NCBI GenBank assembly: GCA_951394405.1
Contig: OX596334.1
Span: forward strand, 3,038,001 to 3,102,000
Direction: 5' to 3'
Origin: Coprinellus micaceus
Taxonomy: Eukaryota; Basidiomycota; Agaricomycetes; Agaricales; Psathyrellaceae
Length of the DNA: 64,000 bases
Part shown: piece after piece, positions 53,793 to 64,000 of the stretch
Numbering within the stretch: position 1 is the first letter of the stretch
Layout of the letters: every line of letters starts with the position of its first letter
Notes under the pieces: generated by a model
What the model was told of the DNA's origin: nothing
The model's database searches: none
What the model saw: the letters and a program-made list of their open reading frames with translations, nothing else
Program-made: the position numbers and the translations under genes

Positions 53793-54980
53793 ATGGCGGG
53801 GTTGGTATCGCCCAAACCGATATCGTATCTGCAACAGACGAATTTGCACTACAACAACTATGCTCGAGCACACCAAAACTTTTCAGACACGCCTCCGCTC
53901 TCCAACATCCCCCATCCTATCCCCCAGTCCCAGTTCACCCCAGGCCCTGGCCCCACCACTTCGGTCCAGGAGGATGGGAAGATCTACGGCCTAGTCATCG
54001 ATTTACTGGATCCAAACCTACGCGAAAGCGCCCTGGTGGAGCTCAGTAAAAAGCGAGAGCAGTATGACGATCTTGCCCTTGTTTTGTGGCATTCGTTCGG
54101 TATGTCCCTGGCCTATTCCTCCACATCCGGCACTCGCTGACCGTTATCAAAGGCATAATGCCCGCCCTCCTCCAGGAAATTGTTTCCGTGTACCCTCTAC
54201 TATCCCCTCCGAATCTCACTGCCCATGCCTCGAACCGTGTTTGCAACGCCCTTGCTCTTCTGCAATGTGTCGCGTCCCACCACGAGACCCGTCAACTCTT
54301 CCTTACCGGTGCGTCTACATCTCTATGGGACGGACAGCCCTAACATCCCCTTCAGCACACATACCCCTCTTTCTATACCCGTTCCTCAATACCACCTCCA
54401 AGACCCGCCCGTTCGAGTACCTCCGCCTTACCTCGTTGGGAGTGATCGGTGCCCTTGTCAAGGTTCGTGTCTTCTGTTTTGCAGAGGATGGTGCATTAAC
54501 GGCGCTTTAGCAAAACGATAACTCGTCCGTCATCCACTTCCTACTCTCGACGGAAATCATCCCTCTCTGCCTTCGAATCATGGAGACTGGATCCGAACTC
54601 TCCAAGACGGTCGCCATCTTCATTGTCCAAAAGATCTTGCTTGACGAGACCGGCCTGACCTACATCTGCCACACATACGAACGGTTTTACGCGGTTGGAA
54701 CGGTTCTGAGCAACATGGTCAATCAGCTTGTGGAGACGCAAGCTGTTCGCCTGCTCAAACACGTCGTGCGATGCTACCTGCGTCTCAGCGACAACCTGAG
54801 GTGAGTCTTTATTCCCCAGTCCGACGTGCAGCTTTTCACACTCTGCATAGGGCGCGTGAAGCATTGCGTGCATGCCTTCCGGAACCATTGCGGGACCAGA
54901 CGTTCAGCCAGCTGCTCAAGGGGGATATGGTGACGAAACGATGCCTGACTACATTGCTCAACAACTTGAACGAGGCCTAG
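53793..54980 (+). CDS. CAF40: CAF40 / Rcd1 (CNOT9), CCR4-NOT subunit
   Basis: Armadillo-repeat scaffold of the CCR4-NOT complex, which deadenylates mRNA in the cytoplasm and acts in translational repression. Start [20 protein letters not shown] at 53793, a short Pro/Gln-rich N-terminus, then the conserved core: [145 protein letters not shown] and [15 protein letters not shown]. It ends [20 protein letters not shown]...NLNEA. Four introns (about 54101-54158, 54312-54356, 54463-54510, 54803-54850) join in frame. It looks intact and of normal length. Confidence 0.9.
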
Positions 54981-55173
54981 ATGTTGTGTTTATATTTTTA
55001 TTGGATGTATAATGAATCTGTACAGTTAGTCACTTGTAATTGTCCATCGGTTGCGAGCCTCGGAAGGAAACCCCGGCGAGTATTGGTTGAGATGGGTTGT
55101 CGGCGTGGGAAGGCAGAATTTATAAGGATTGACTGAAAGGGATGACGTCCGACACTTGTTCCCGGCAACCACC

Positions 55174-56256
55174 ATGTCGGCTGCGAACTCGTCGACGGTC
55201 GGCTCGTCGTTCTTGGACGACCCACTGTCCCTACAGCCAACCTACACCCCCTTCTACTACTCCGAAAAGCCCGACCTCTTCGAAAGCGTCTCTGACCGCT
55301 ACCTCACCCTCGCCGCACCTGTCCTTGCGTACTGGTTTCTCTCCCTCGTCTTCCACTTCCTCGACACTCGCGACTGGAAGTGCCTCGACAAATACCGCAT
55401 TCACCCGTCTCCAGAGGTCGCCTCGAAGAATCTAGTCTCTCGGTCGGCCGTCGTATACGCGGTCATCTTTCAGCACATAATCCAGACCCTTCTGGGTCTT
55501 TTATGGTTGTCTCATGAACCACCCATGTATACTCCCCGTGCGGTCTCCATTCAGTACATCGCCTCCATTTTGCAGAAACCGTTGGTAACTCTGGGGATCA
55601 AGTACCCCACCCTTGTCGTGTCGGCCGCGCAGTTTGTTTACTGGTGGGGAGTTCCTGCATTCCAACTATTCGCATCTATGTAAGCACAGATTAGTACTCG
55701 TGTGCCGCATCTCGCGTCTCATGCCGACCCCCGGTTAGGTTCATCATCGACACTTGGCAATACTTTTGGCACCGGGGGATGCACGTCAACAAGTTCCTTT
55801 ACAAGCACTTCCATTCGTGGCATCACCGGCTCTACGTGCCCTATGCATTTGGCGCCTTGTATAACCACCCTGTAGAGGGCTTCATCCTCGACTCCCTCGG
55901 TGCCGCTATCGCGGAACTAATCACTGGCCTTTCCATGCGGCAGGCTATGGTCTTGTTCACCCTCTCGACATTCAAGACTGTCGACGACCATTGCGGGTAC
56001 AACTTCCCATGGGACCCCTTGCAGCTCATGTCGGGGAACAATGCCGACTACCACGACATCCACCATCAGGTTAGTCTCATGGTGTTCGTGTCTGTACCAC
56101 TGTATCCCATTACGTCTGCAGGTCATCGGTATCAAGTCCAACTTCGCCCAGCCCTTCTTCGTGCACTGGGATACCCTTCTCGGGACGCGCATGACCAGGG
56201 AAGACATTGAAAAGCGTCGGCGAGAGCAGAAAGCCCGAACGGCCAAGGCGCAGTGA
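55174..56256 (+). CDS. SUR2: SUR2, sphinganine C4-hydroxylase
   Basis: ER membrane fatty acid hydroxylase-superfamily di-iron enzyme that hydroxylates sphinganine at C4 to make phytosphingosine. Start MSAANSSTVGSSFLDDPLSL at 55174. Hydrophobic segments include LAAPVLAYWFLSLVFHFL and AVVYAVIFQHIIQTLLGLLW. The His boxes are HRGMH, HSWHH and DYHDIHH, in the contexts DTWQYFWHRGMHVNKFLYKH, LYVPYAFGALYNHPVEGF and TVDDHCGYNFPWDPLQLM. Introns at about 55680-55737 and 56070-56121 join in frame. C-terminus IKSNFAQPFFVHWDTLLGTR with a basic tail (EKRRREQKARTAKAQ). The upstream neighbour is CAF40, in the same orientation. Confidence 0.9.
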
Positions 56257-56530
56257 TTTATTCCATAGAGCAATCGCCATCGCCCGCCCCTCTCATTCGC
56301 ATATCTACGAAACATAATAGCAGGCTCGCGTCTACACTAACGTTCGAATTCTTAACTAGTTGTAGTTTTTTTTAATGTTGTACTACTCTGCACACCCAAG
56401 TAGTTTCACGGTGTTTGTTTGTATATAGTTCGCTCAGGCAACTTTGCGTCCGCGTCAAGTCCTGGACGCCATGATGATGAATAATGAACGGTTACGGTAC
56501 TCATTCAATACACATGAGAGTAACCTGACA
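56257..56530. other. Convergent intergenic region SUR2/MAK16
   Basis: AT-rich 274 bp between two convergent genes, presumably both 3' UTRs. Confidence 0.5.
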
Positions 56531-57706
56531 CTACCAGTCTGCCGCGATAGAACTTTTGGCGGGAGCCCGCTCTATCTCCTGCTCGTACTCGACCTCGACT
56601 CTGGGTCCTCTCCGTGGCTTCTTCTCGACACGCTTGCGTAAAAGACCGGCCTTTGCTCTGCGTTTTCCAAGTTTTATATTGGCGTCGTCGCCCTCAGACA
56701 CATCATCTGACGATTCTTCATCAGACAACTGCGAACGGTGTGAGCGAGCAATTTGCAGAGAAAGTAGGCACAAAAACATACGGATTCGTCTGAATCTCCC
56801 TCCTCCTCATTGTCGTCCGACTCATCGCTGAAGTCGCTAACGAACTCGGCATCTCCAAAGTCCTCCATCTCTTCCTCAAGCTCGTCTTCATCCTCCTCGT
56901 CTGTCTCATCGTTCACTAGGTCCAAGTCCTCCCCATTCAACTCTCTCTCCTTCTCGCCCTTCTCGCGGTCGAGGATCGCCTGCCATACGGACTCGTTGAC
57001 ATTGAGTGGGGCGTCCCCATACGATTTAGATTTGAGACGTTCGATGAGTTCCTTCTCGATACTACGCTCGAGGTGTGCGGCTGAGAGGGCTTTGCGTTCC
57101 CGCACGGCTTCGCGCCGGTCGAGCTTCTTTTTCACGCCAATGAGCTTGGGCCTATTGAGGATGAGGGGTTGTCAACTTCGAATCGGAGAGGAATGGGCAG
57201 ATCTACGCACTCTTGTCGCAGTTTTAGGCGACGCATTTTGATGAGATACTGGGTGATTTTGGTTATCCGCTGCTTGCACTTGTGGATCGTGAAGTTTGGC
57301 CAATGCAGGAGTTCCTGGTCGATCTGTCGCAGCCGTTCAGACGAGGTTGTGTGTCGCGAACGGGAACCAATAACGCACCTGTTCCAATGCTTTTGCATAG
57401 TTATTTGATAGTCGGGTTCTCTCCCACATATTCGCCGGTGAATGTGCTCGCTCTATCGTCTTGACGTAGAGATATAGGACGCCTTCCTTTTCCCTAACCG
57501 TCGCATACCGCGAATTTGCGAGTGGACATGACTGGCGGTTGCAAAGGCCGGTGACATTGTACTCGTTGCGGCAGAAATTTTGGGTGGTCGTCCTGAAACG
57601 CCAGTCAGGATGTGTGGCCGTGGTTCGCTTTGGACGTTACTCACTTGACTTTGTAAGAGCAGAACTGGTGGTTGATAACCGACCAAATAACGTCGTCGCT
57701 CTGCAT
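56531..57706 (-). CDS. MAK16: MAK16, 60S ribosomal subunit biogenesis factor
   Basis: Nucleolar protein needed for 60S ribosomal subunit maturation. Minus strand, start [20 protein letters not shown] at 57706. After introns the protein continues [60 protein letters not shown] and [35 protein letters not shown], then [58 protein letters not shown] long Asp/Glu-rich stretch and a final basic exon ([20 protein letters not shown]) end at 56531. About five introns. The Cys pattern in the N-terminal region and acidic C-terminal tract are typical of the family. Its start lies 131 bp from the divergent FMP32-like gene. Confidence 0.9.
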
Positions 57707-57837
57707 TTTGGAGGTGGTATCTGGAGATGGGGGAGAGCAGAGATGCAAAACCTGACGTCGGAGCCATTTCCATCACATGACCCTTCCTCAATAGGCGCCG
57801 ACGTGTCCTCGTTCCTCGTTCTGACCGTCATGCTACC
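57707..57837. promoter_or_regulatory. Divergent promoter MAK16 / FMP32-like
   Basis: Only 131 bp separate the two start codons, so both 5' UTRs and promoters must share this interval. No clear TATA box. Confidence 0.6.
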
Positions 57838-58586
57838 ATGCTAGCCAATGCCCTCCGTCGTACGTTGCGCCCTTCCATATTCCCCGGCCCCATCGCCACA
57901 ACAAGAGGCATCCACGCAACATGCAGTAGAGGAGACTTCCACTTCGATACGCACCACTTCGTCCAACGGCTGGAACGCGAGGGGCTGAACCGTGCGCAGG
58001 CGGAGGGGATCATGTCTGCGATGGCCGAGGTCATCGACGAGAGTATCCGGAATATGACCGCCAACATGGTCACCAAGGCCGAACAGGAAAAGGTAGCGTT
58101 CTCGTCCCGTCAGCAACACGCTCTTCAGTAATTCACATTGCATTCGGCATACCTAGCACCAATATACCCAGCAAGTTGACTTTGCCCAGATCAAGTCCGA
58201 GCTCCAGCTCATGGAGAAGAATGACCTCGCGATGATCAAAGCCGAGAATGACCGTCTCTCCGCCGATATCGAGAAACTGAAGCAGCGGCTCCGCGAGGAG
58301 ATCATGAGGACGCAAGCTGGCGTGCGACTAGATCTCAACTTGGAGAAGGGCCGGATGCGCGAAGAGAGCAGTGGGCAGGAACTGAAGATCAAAGAGGTGG
58401 ACACGAAGATTGAACAGGAGATCGCCGCGTTGAAGACGAGCATACAATCGAGCAAGGCTGTCACCCTGCAGTACCTCGTCGGTTTCGGTGTGTTCCCCCG
58501 TTACTTTACGCGATAGTCGCGCTAAACCTTCCCTAGTGACCGGATGCTCTGCACTACTCATGGCGTACCTGAGGTTCCGGTCATAA
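57838..58586 (+). CDS. Mitochondrial coiled-coil protein, FMP32/CCDC90 (DUF1640) family
   Basis: Start MLANALRRTLRPSIFPGPIA at 57838 looks like a mitochondrial presequence. The body has FDTHHFVQRLEREGLNRAQA, IMSAMAEVIDESIRNMTANM, then after an intron (58092-58167) VDFAQIKSELQLMEKNDLAM, IKAENDRLSADIEKLKQRLR, a long coiled coil, KEVDTKIEQEIAALKTSIQS and a C-terminal hydrophobic segment split by a second intron (about 58491-58535), LQYLVGF-VTGCSALLMAYLRF. Yeast Fmp32 and animal CCDC90/MCUR1 share this layout: inner-membrane proteins tied to cytochrome oxidase assembly or calcium uniporter regulation. Which role applies here is unknown. Confidence 0.8.
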
Positions 58587-59085
58587 CCATCCCAGCGTCA
58601 TATTTAATCTGGTATTTGTATCATCCCTCAATTAATTAGAGCATGCCTCGGCTTGCCGCACAAGAGATCACCATCTCTCTGACACGTCCAGATACCCAGC
58701 ACGACTCCTGGGTTACATCAGCTTGCAATCTAACTTCCCTTTATGAACACCGATTTCACGCTCCCTCCATTCAGGCCTCAGGTGGCTTAGGCCCATGGTC
58801 AGGTTTGGCGGGTTTCCTTCCTTGGCCCCATCGCCACCGCCCTTTACTCCTGAGCCGGGCAGGGGATGATGACGTGTCCATTCATTCGAATGGGCTTACT
58901 CCATAGGAGGCGCCATCCCAATGACATGGCTCCTATCCTTCATTTGAGCGGGACGTCATCTCCTCTTCCCGCTGTCTCAGACGAAACCGACAGAAACTGC
59001 ATATTTAAATCTGAGGCTCCCTTCTAACGTTAACAGGTTGCCTTTCAACTACCACTAGCCCACATCAACGCCAACGCGAAGAACA
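58587..59085. other. Intergenic region upstream of the HAM1-like gene
   Basis: About 500 bp without a supported gene. TATTTAAA-like sequence (GCATATTTAAATCTG, near 59000) lies about 85 bp before the next start codon. Confidence 0.5.
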
Positions 59086-62000
59086 ATGTCACTACCTCAA
59101 GCCGTGAAAGACGTATCAAGCCATCCTTCGAAGTACTCCGTTGTCGACCCGACGAATAAGCAGGCGCAAGCAGCCGACGTTGAGAGGAAGGTTTGCAACC
59201 CTCTCCTCTCCTAATTTCCCCTTCCCCTTTAACAGCATTCCTCCGTTTAGCTACGCTTTTACGGTGTAATTCAAGCCCTTCGTCAGGGCCGCCTCCCCTC
59301 CAACGCTCAGGCCCTCGAAACCCTCAACTATGCACGAAACCACAGCCCCGTCGACGAGACCAAGGTGGGTAGCCTCCCACCGCATTTAGATGTAATCATG
59401 CGTATACATGAACGTCGTTCCCGCCAGCTATCTCCTGCAGGGAAGAAACTCGTTCAAGACGTCCGTGCGATCATCGAGACTGCTGGCCGTATGGTGGAAG
59501 ATAAGAATGGCGACGAAATGATTCAAGTGTGTCCCACTTTACTACGCCGCTGCCACAATACGCGCTGTTGACCCGAGTCTTCAAATTTCAGACCTTCATC
59601 GCTCACACTTATGCTACGGACGGCCAAGCGTTGGAGGACGAGGTAACGGAAGGGCTTATGGGTGGGCAGAACCCCGCCACTGATTCGGACCAAGGTCTGT
59701 TGAGCTCTCAACCATTCTCCCTTTCTCCCTTCCGATTTATCCCAGACACCCTATCGTTGTCTAGCAGATTGACATCTGTATTTACTTCCAGCCATCCGCC
59801 ACCTCCGCACCCTCCTCGCCCTCGTCTTCACCAACGCCGAAGTCCGAAAGCTCCTCTGGGATTTCAGCTTGATTGGTCGAGAACTCCTTTCTGTTGGTGT
59901 GTCCAAGGTCGCAGACAACATAGGCCCTTCTCAGGACAAGCTCGAGCGCGTCGATGAAGCCGCCCCCAACGATCAGTTCATTACCAAAGGTGGTAGAGCA
60001 GCGGGCCTTGACCAAAACCCGGTGCTGAGCCAGGGGACCGATGTCCCACATATGGGGAAAGGACGTGTGTGGATGCACCCCAAGGAAGACGACCAGTCGA
60101 GCTTGTACACGGAGGGAGCACAAAATATTGGTCTAGCGGATCAAGCAAGGGAAGGGTATGGGCGCACCCAGGATATTACCCCTCTAGGCGGTCAGCCCCC
60201 AATGCAGGGTCGCGCCAGCGGCCTGATGCAACAAGGCTTGCAGAAGGGCAAGGCGACCATAAACCAAGGGACGGACGAGGTAGAGGAGTACGAGGCGGGA
60301 CCAGAAGATGTGAAAGGGGGAAAGAAGAGAGGAGTTAAACAGAGGATGAAAGGGTTCAAGGAAAGCGTTAAGGTCAGTCTGTACCCCGGTCTCCTTACGC
60401 CCGCTGATGGAAAGTATGTGTAGGATACCTTCCGCGATCGCGTTCCAGAAGATCAGCGCGACCGTGCAGACAAGCAGGTTGAAAGCGGCAAGAGATTCTT
60501 CTCCGATGAGTATTTTCCCAAGGAGAGGAGGGATCAGTTTGTCTTTCGGCTCAAGAAGGTGTCTCTGCCCCTGGTATCGTTGCACTGTCGCACTTGCTAA
60601 TGACGTCTCTCCAGGTCGTCATCGAGTGCCAGAAACACAGCGACTACCAGCAAAGCATGACCTGGCTCTTGGACTATATCAAGGAGTACACCCGCCACGT
60701 GGGTGACGCAGCGCCTGATACCACCAGCCCCGAAAAGCACAAGTTCAACCTTGCTACTCTCGAGTTCCGGACTATCCTAGAGCGATTCGCAAACAACATG
60801 TCTATGGACGTCATCTTCGATGCAGTTCATACTTTGGTTGATAGTGCACGTCGGGATCGCGACTTGAGCGGCTGGTTCAGTAGTGCCGATACATATTTTC
60901 GCAGGGTCTTGTTGAAACCGGGCTTCATCCTCCAGGATGAGTGCAACAACGAAGCCACGCGGCTGCGGGAATCTGGGCGGCGCTTCTACGACGGTCAATA
61001 CAAAAGCAACTTCGACGATTTGTTTGATGGAGTTGGAACCTGGTTTGCGGCGATGGGTGATGATCCGGTAAGAGCCATAGCTCCCCGACAGGTGGATGTA
61101 GTAATTGATACATTTTATATCCCTGGTCCTTCACGCCAGATGAACCGAAGGTTCGGAGATGACTGGGCGCGCCTCACCCACGACCTTTTCTTCGATCCTG
61201 AAGGCTCTCTCAGATTCAAGCCTGAACTTTGGAACGACATTCGGCACGTCATCATGCCCGGGCTCGTCCAGCATGCGGGGTACATACCCATTCCACGTAT
61301 TGAATATACAGACGAGAAAATGGATCTGGTCCTGGAGAACCTGACACTCCAAGCCCGCAATTTGTTCCCGAACGTCATAGCCTTCGAGGCGAGAAATTAT
61401 CTCAAGTTCTCTCCTTATGACGCCCTCTCAGGTATGCACGCTCAGCGGTTGCTTGAGTGGTTATAACGCTCACGGACCATTGACCTTCCAGACAACTCGC
61501 ACCATACTGTCACGTTCCAGCTGGCTCAGATGCAAGCCGATATGCGTGATGTCGCGTTCTACTACCGCAAGAAGTGCGTCTCTCATTTATCGTTCTCTCA
61601 CAACCCACGCCTGTTCCTAACATACTGTCTGCAACCTTGTGGTCTGACATGACGGCGCAGGACTGGCTTTCCCCACATGAAGGACTCGGGCATTGCGGAT
61701 GTTCTACTCGGCGGCTCTGGCCTCTCTGCTAAGATTACCCTTGTGTTTAACCCGAATACATCCCACGACAAGACTAGTGTTTTCAAGGTGCAGGATGTCC
61801 ACACCAAAGTAGACGGAGGTAAGTCCCGAGCCTTCCCGTTCTCAATTACAACAACGCAGTGAATCCTTCTTCCTCCACGGACCACTGGGTAGGCCTTAAA
61901 TTCTCCATCCGGGACTCTAAACACGACACCCTATACAAGACCCTTCGTCCACTAGCCACTGGCCTTATCAAGCGGCAAATCTGCAAGGCAATCCGAGAAA

Positions 62001-62497
62001 ATCTTGTCACTGCGCTCGAGTACGTGGACGGTCAGTTGGTCGGAGTGCGGAACCGGATGCAGCAGGCCAAAGAAGACGAAGGGAGAAGCAGGGCTGACGT
62101 GTTACAAGAGGCGAGTCACTTATCCGCTGGGACGCATAACCCGAATGGCCAGACTAGTGCCTCAATAGTATATCTGCATATTCTGACAAACTTCTCCTTC
62201 AGCTTTTCCAAGAGTCCAAGGAACCCGCTAAGGATATATCCCCCTCCTTTTCTGCAACGCCCAGCGGCGTTGGCGCTCATACTTCTCACTCGCAGTTTCG
62301 AATCAGTGCAAACAAGGATAGTTCTCTCGTGGGTGGTGTTGGACACCCTGCTGGCTGGGCCGCTCGGAGCATCGAAAAGGAGGAAAAGGCCAACGAAGGC
62401 GAAGCGTGGAAGAGCGAAGCGTGAGTCCCCCTTGGTGCCCGGATTCCGTATCTGACTTAGACGCTGCAGTTTCGACGTGGTTCCTCAGAGGAATTAG
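59086..62497 (+). CDS. HAM1-like (DUF4449-type) large helical protein
   Basis: Multi-exon plus-strand gene with start MSLPQAVKDVSSHPSKYSVV at 59086. Exons in order give LRFYGVIQALRQGRLPSNAQ, LETLNYARNHSPVDETK, LSPAGKKLVQDVRAIIETAG, RHLRTLLALVFTNAEVRKLL, DFSLIGRELLSVGVSK, a Gly/Gln-rich linker (HMGKGRVWMHPKEDDQ, QGLQKGKATINQGTDEVEEY), DQVFRLKK-type segments and the C-terminal part: YIKEYTRHVGDAAPDTTSPE, LERFANNMSMDVIFDAVHTL, FGDDWARLTHDLFFDPEGSL, IPIPRIEYTDEKMDLVLENL, FYYRKKTGFPHMKDSGIADV and LIKRQICKAIRENLVTALEY. It ends FDVVPQRN at 62497. This matches fungal HAM1_N/HAM1_C proteins as I recall them, possibly with a lipid-binding (BPI-like) fold. The cellular role is not known to me. Confidence 0.7.
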
Positions 62498-63440
62498 AGG
62501 TTAGGACAATCTTTCGGAGTCGACCTGCCCGTGATTCTTTGTTTGTGCTCCATAGCAGGGAGATCTGCCCTGCATTCTGTACATATATTCTGTACCTACA
62601 TCTGATGTAACGGAAAATGTAGTCTCTGCAAGGACAGGGAGAAAGGTGGCTCCATAAATAGAAGTTCAACTGCCGCATTTGGATGGCCGTCGGCTATCCT
62701 ATCGTCCCGATTAAGGGGGAGTGGCTAGGATGCAACCCTCCTCTCTTCTAAAGCCCCTATCGCCCCAAAAGGTTCTGCATGAAGCACCGAGAAGCACGCC
62801 TCCAGAATCGACACCGCTGTTAATGGGAAGGTAAACAGGCGATCGACATTCAAGGCCACAATTTTATCCTTTTGTATAAAATTCGTAATGACCATCACAG
62901 TTAGAACCCAGACTACGGCGAGGTCTTCGACTCTCTAGAGACAGTCTACGCCAGAGCTTTGGAGGTGAATCCCAGTGGTCTGGCTGTAACTCAGTGGCAA
63001 TACGGCGTTCCCAATCCACGTACTGTGGTTTGGGGCCCAGTGTCACCAATACCGGGAAGTATAACATTCCGCGGCCGATCGCGGCAGCTGGTGTCTATGC
63101 CTTTGTTGGAGCTGTCACGACTCTTGTCATGCAACTCAGAGGCACAACGCATAACCACGTCCATACTTGCTTCCCCTGAGTGTCGAAAGCATGGCCGGAG
63201 CTACTTGCCGTACTCTCTCTCTAAATGACGGTGTAGCATAGATATGGAATTCCGGGCACCATACCCTGCTTCCTCATCTCTTGGTTGGTAGCACATGGAG
63301 GATGGGTTCATAAAGATTTTGTTGAACTAAACACGGTTCTAGTGAGTGTAGTGAGTAAACATCGCGGGCAGGTTCTCCTTGCACGCCTACCCGTCGCATC
63401 GCATCCAGGCCTCCCCTCCCCCCTCTCTTGTCCCGGGCGC
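62498..63440. other. Intergenic region
   Basis: No gene recognised. Short frames at 62864-63067 and 62959-63228 have no motif support. Confidence 0.4.
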
Positions 63441-63466
63441 TAACCGCGCTGCAAAGCAACACTTGG

Positions 63467-63910
63467 TCAGGCTGTCACGTACTTCCCCTTTTCATACCAC
63501 TTCACACTCGCATTCTCCTCATCTCTAATCACGGTCCTCTCCTTCAGAGCCAGCACCCCATGCGCCAAAAGCACCCCCGTGTGCACCAAACTAAGAACCG
63601 TTTCCACGGCTGAGATGGCGATATGCGGTAGAGGCACCCAATCCGTCGACATCCAGTTACGAAGGTCCTATTGAAGAATACTGACCAGGGCCATCGCCAT
63701 CGACGCTAACCAAGCGATTGCAAGGGGCGCATGCAAAGTCCGTTCCCTTGGTGCGCCTTGACTTGGGTACGCTGTTCCATCGCGTTGAGGGCAAGGAGCG
63801 CGGCAGAGACCCCGAGGAGTCGTTTGTTAGCGCGAGTTCGAGGGGGAGCGGTCGAAGGGGCGTACCGGTCATTGTGTCTATCATCGAGGGGAATGACTCA
63901 ATGGCGTGTT
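63467..63910 (-). CDS. Possible small membrane protein, exons uncertain
   Basis: On the minus strand, MSTDWVPLPHIAISAVETVL continues LSLVHTGVLLAHGVLALKER and ends YEKGKYVTA at 63467; the middle is hydrophobic enough for a membrane segment. Upstream, 63680-63890 contains a frame with RLLGVSAALLALNAM that could be another membrane segment of the same gene after splicing around 63652-63690. No family is recognised and the 5' end is not located. Confidence 0.3.
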
Positions 63911-64000
63911 GATTGTGATCCAGACAGGTTACATTTCGCTGAAAGCCTCCTTGCAGGAAGCGACATAACAGATGAGCATATAAAACGCGGACTCACGGCG

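Noticed and set aside
1..64000. CRISPR arrays, operons, rRNA genes or bacterial features
   Set aside because: The short direct repeats here are transposon arrays without spacer structure; genes have introns and eukaryotic families. Nothing bacterial was seen.

Overview
The window reads as part of a filamentous basidiomycete genome, most likely an Agaricomycete. Genes are split by many short (about 50-65 bp) GT-AG introns. The housekeeping genes are typically fungal, and the mobile elements are types known to be abundant in mushrooms: KDZ (Kyakuja-Dileera-Zisupton) DNA transposons with a TET/JBP passenger, Tad-like LINEs with an RNase H, Ty1/copia and Ty3/gypsy debris, and a Tc1-like remnant. 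I cannot name the species.

Layout. (1) 1-17.7 kb is a nest of transposons that can be unpicked from target-site duplications (TSDs). An outer minus-strand LINE ('A') is split by two plus-strand LINE A copies (2227-12858 and 12888-15875). The first of these is split by a minus LINE A tail (about 2346-2695) and by a minus-strand LINE of a second subfamily ('B', 3310-12191). LINE B is itself split by a complete 7.8-kb KDZ-type transposon (3566-11410, TSD ccaatccc) with two spliced genes: a charged AT-hook-like protein and a CxC5/CxC6-type transposase. (2) 17.8-19.9 kb holds a copia/gypsy chimera, a small MITE and a broken Tc1-like transposase. (3) 19910-32428 is a non-autonomous relative of the 7.8-kb element, into which an 11.5-kb TET-bearing KDZ transposon has inserted (20503-32019, TSD aatctaaa). 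This element has inverted ends of about 300 bp, a KDZ transposase, a divergently transcribed TET/JBP-type dioxygenase and three unrecognised passenger genes. (4) 32.4-39.0 kb is a LINE B copy whose 5' two thirds and 3' third now lie in opposite orientation on either side of a third, 658-bp copy of the same transposon family. The same octamer, gaccctta, abuts both halves. (5) A 200-base N gap (39875-40074) is followed by 8.9 kb (40075-48992) that repeats 30087-39004 with no length change. This is either an assembly duplicate or a very recent segmental duplication. (6) 48.96-52.45 kb has a small palindromic element, a truncated copia Gag/protease with its LTR, and a solo LTR of the same family. 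(7) 53.8-62.5 kb is ordinary gene-dense euchromatin: CAF40 (CCR4-NOT), SUR2 (sphingoid base C4-hydroxylase), MAK16 (60S ribosome biogenesis), an FMP32/CCDC90-type mitochondrial coiled-coil protein and a HAM1-like protein. The last 1.5 kb is mostly non-coding as far as I can see.

The most notable content is the pair of complete KDZ-superfamily transposons with readable ends. One carries a putative 5-methylcytosine-oxidising enzyme. The other defines a family of internally deleted derivatives sharing GGAGTCCA-rich subterminal arrays. All family assignments rest on motif recognition by eye; no database search was run.
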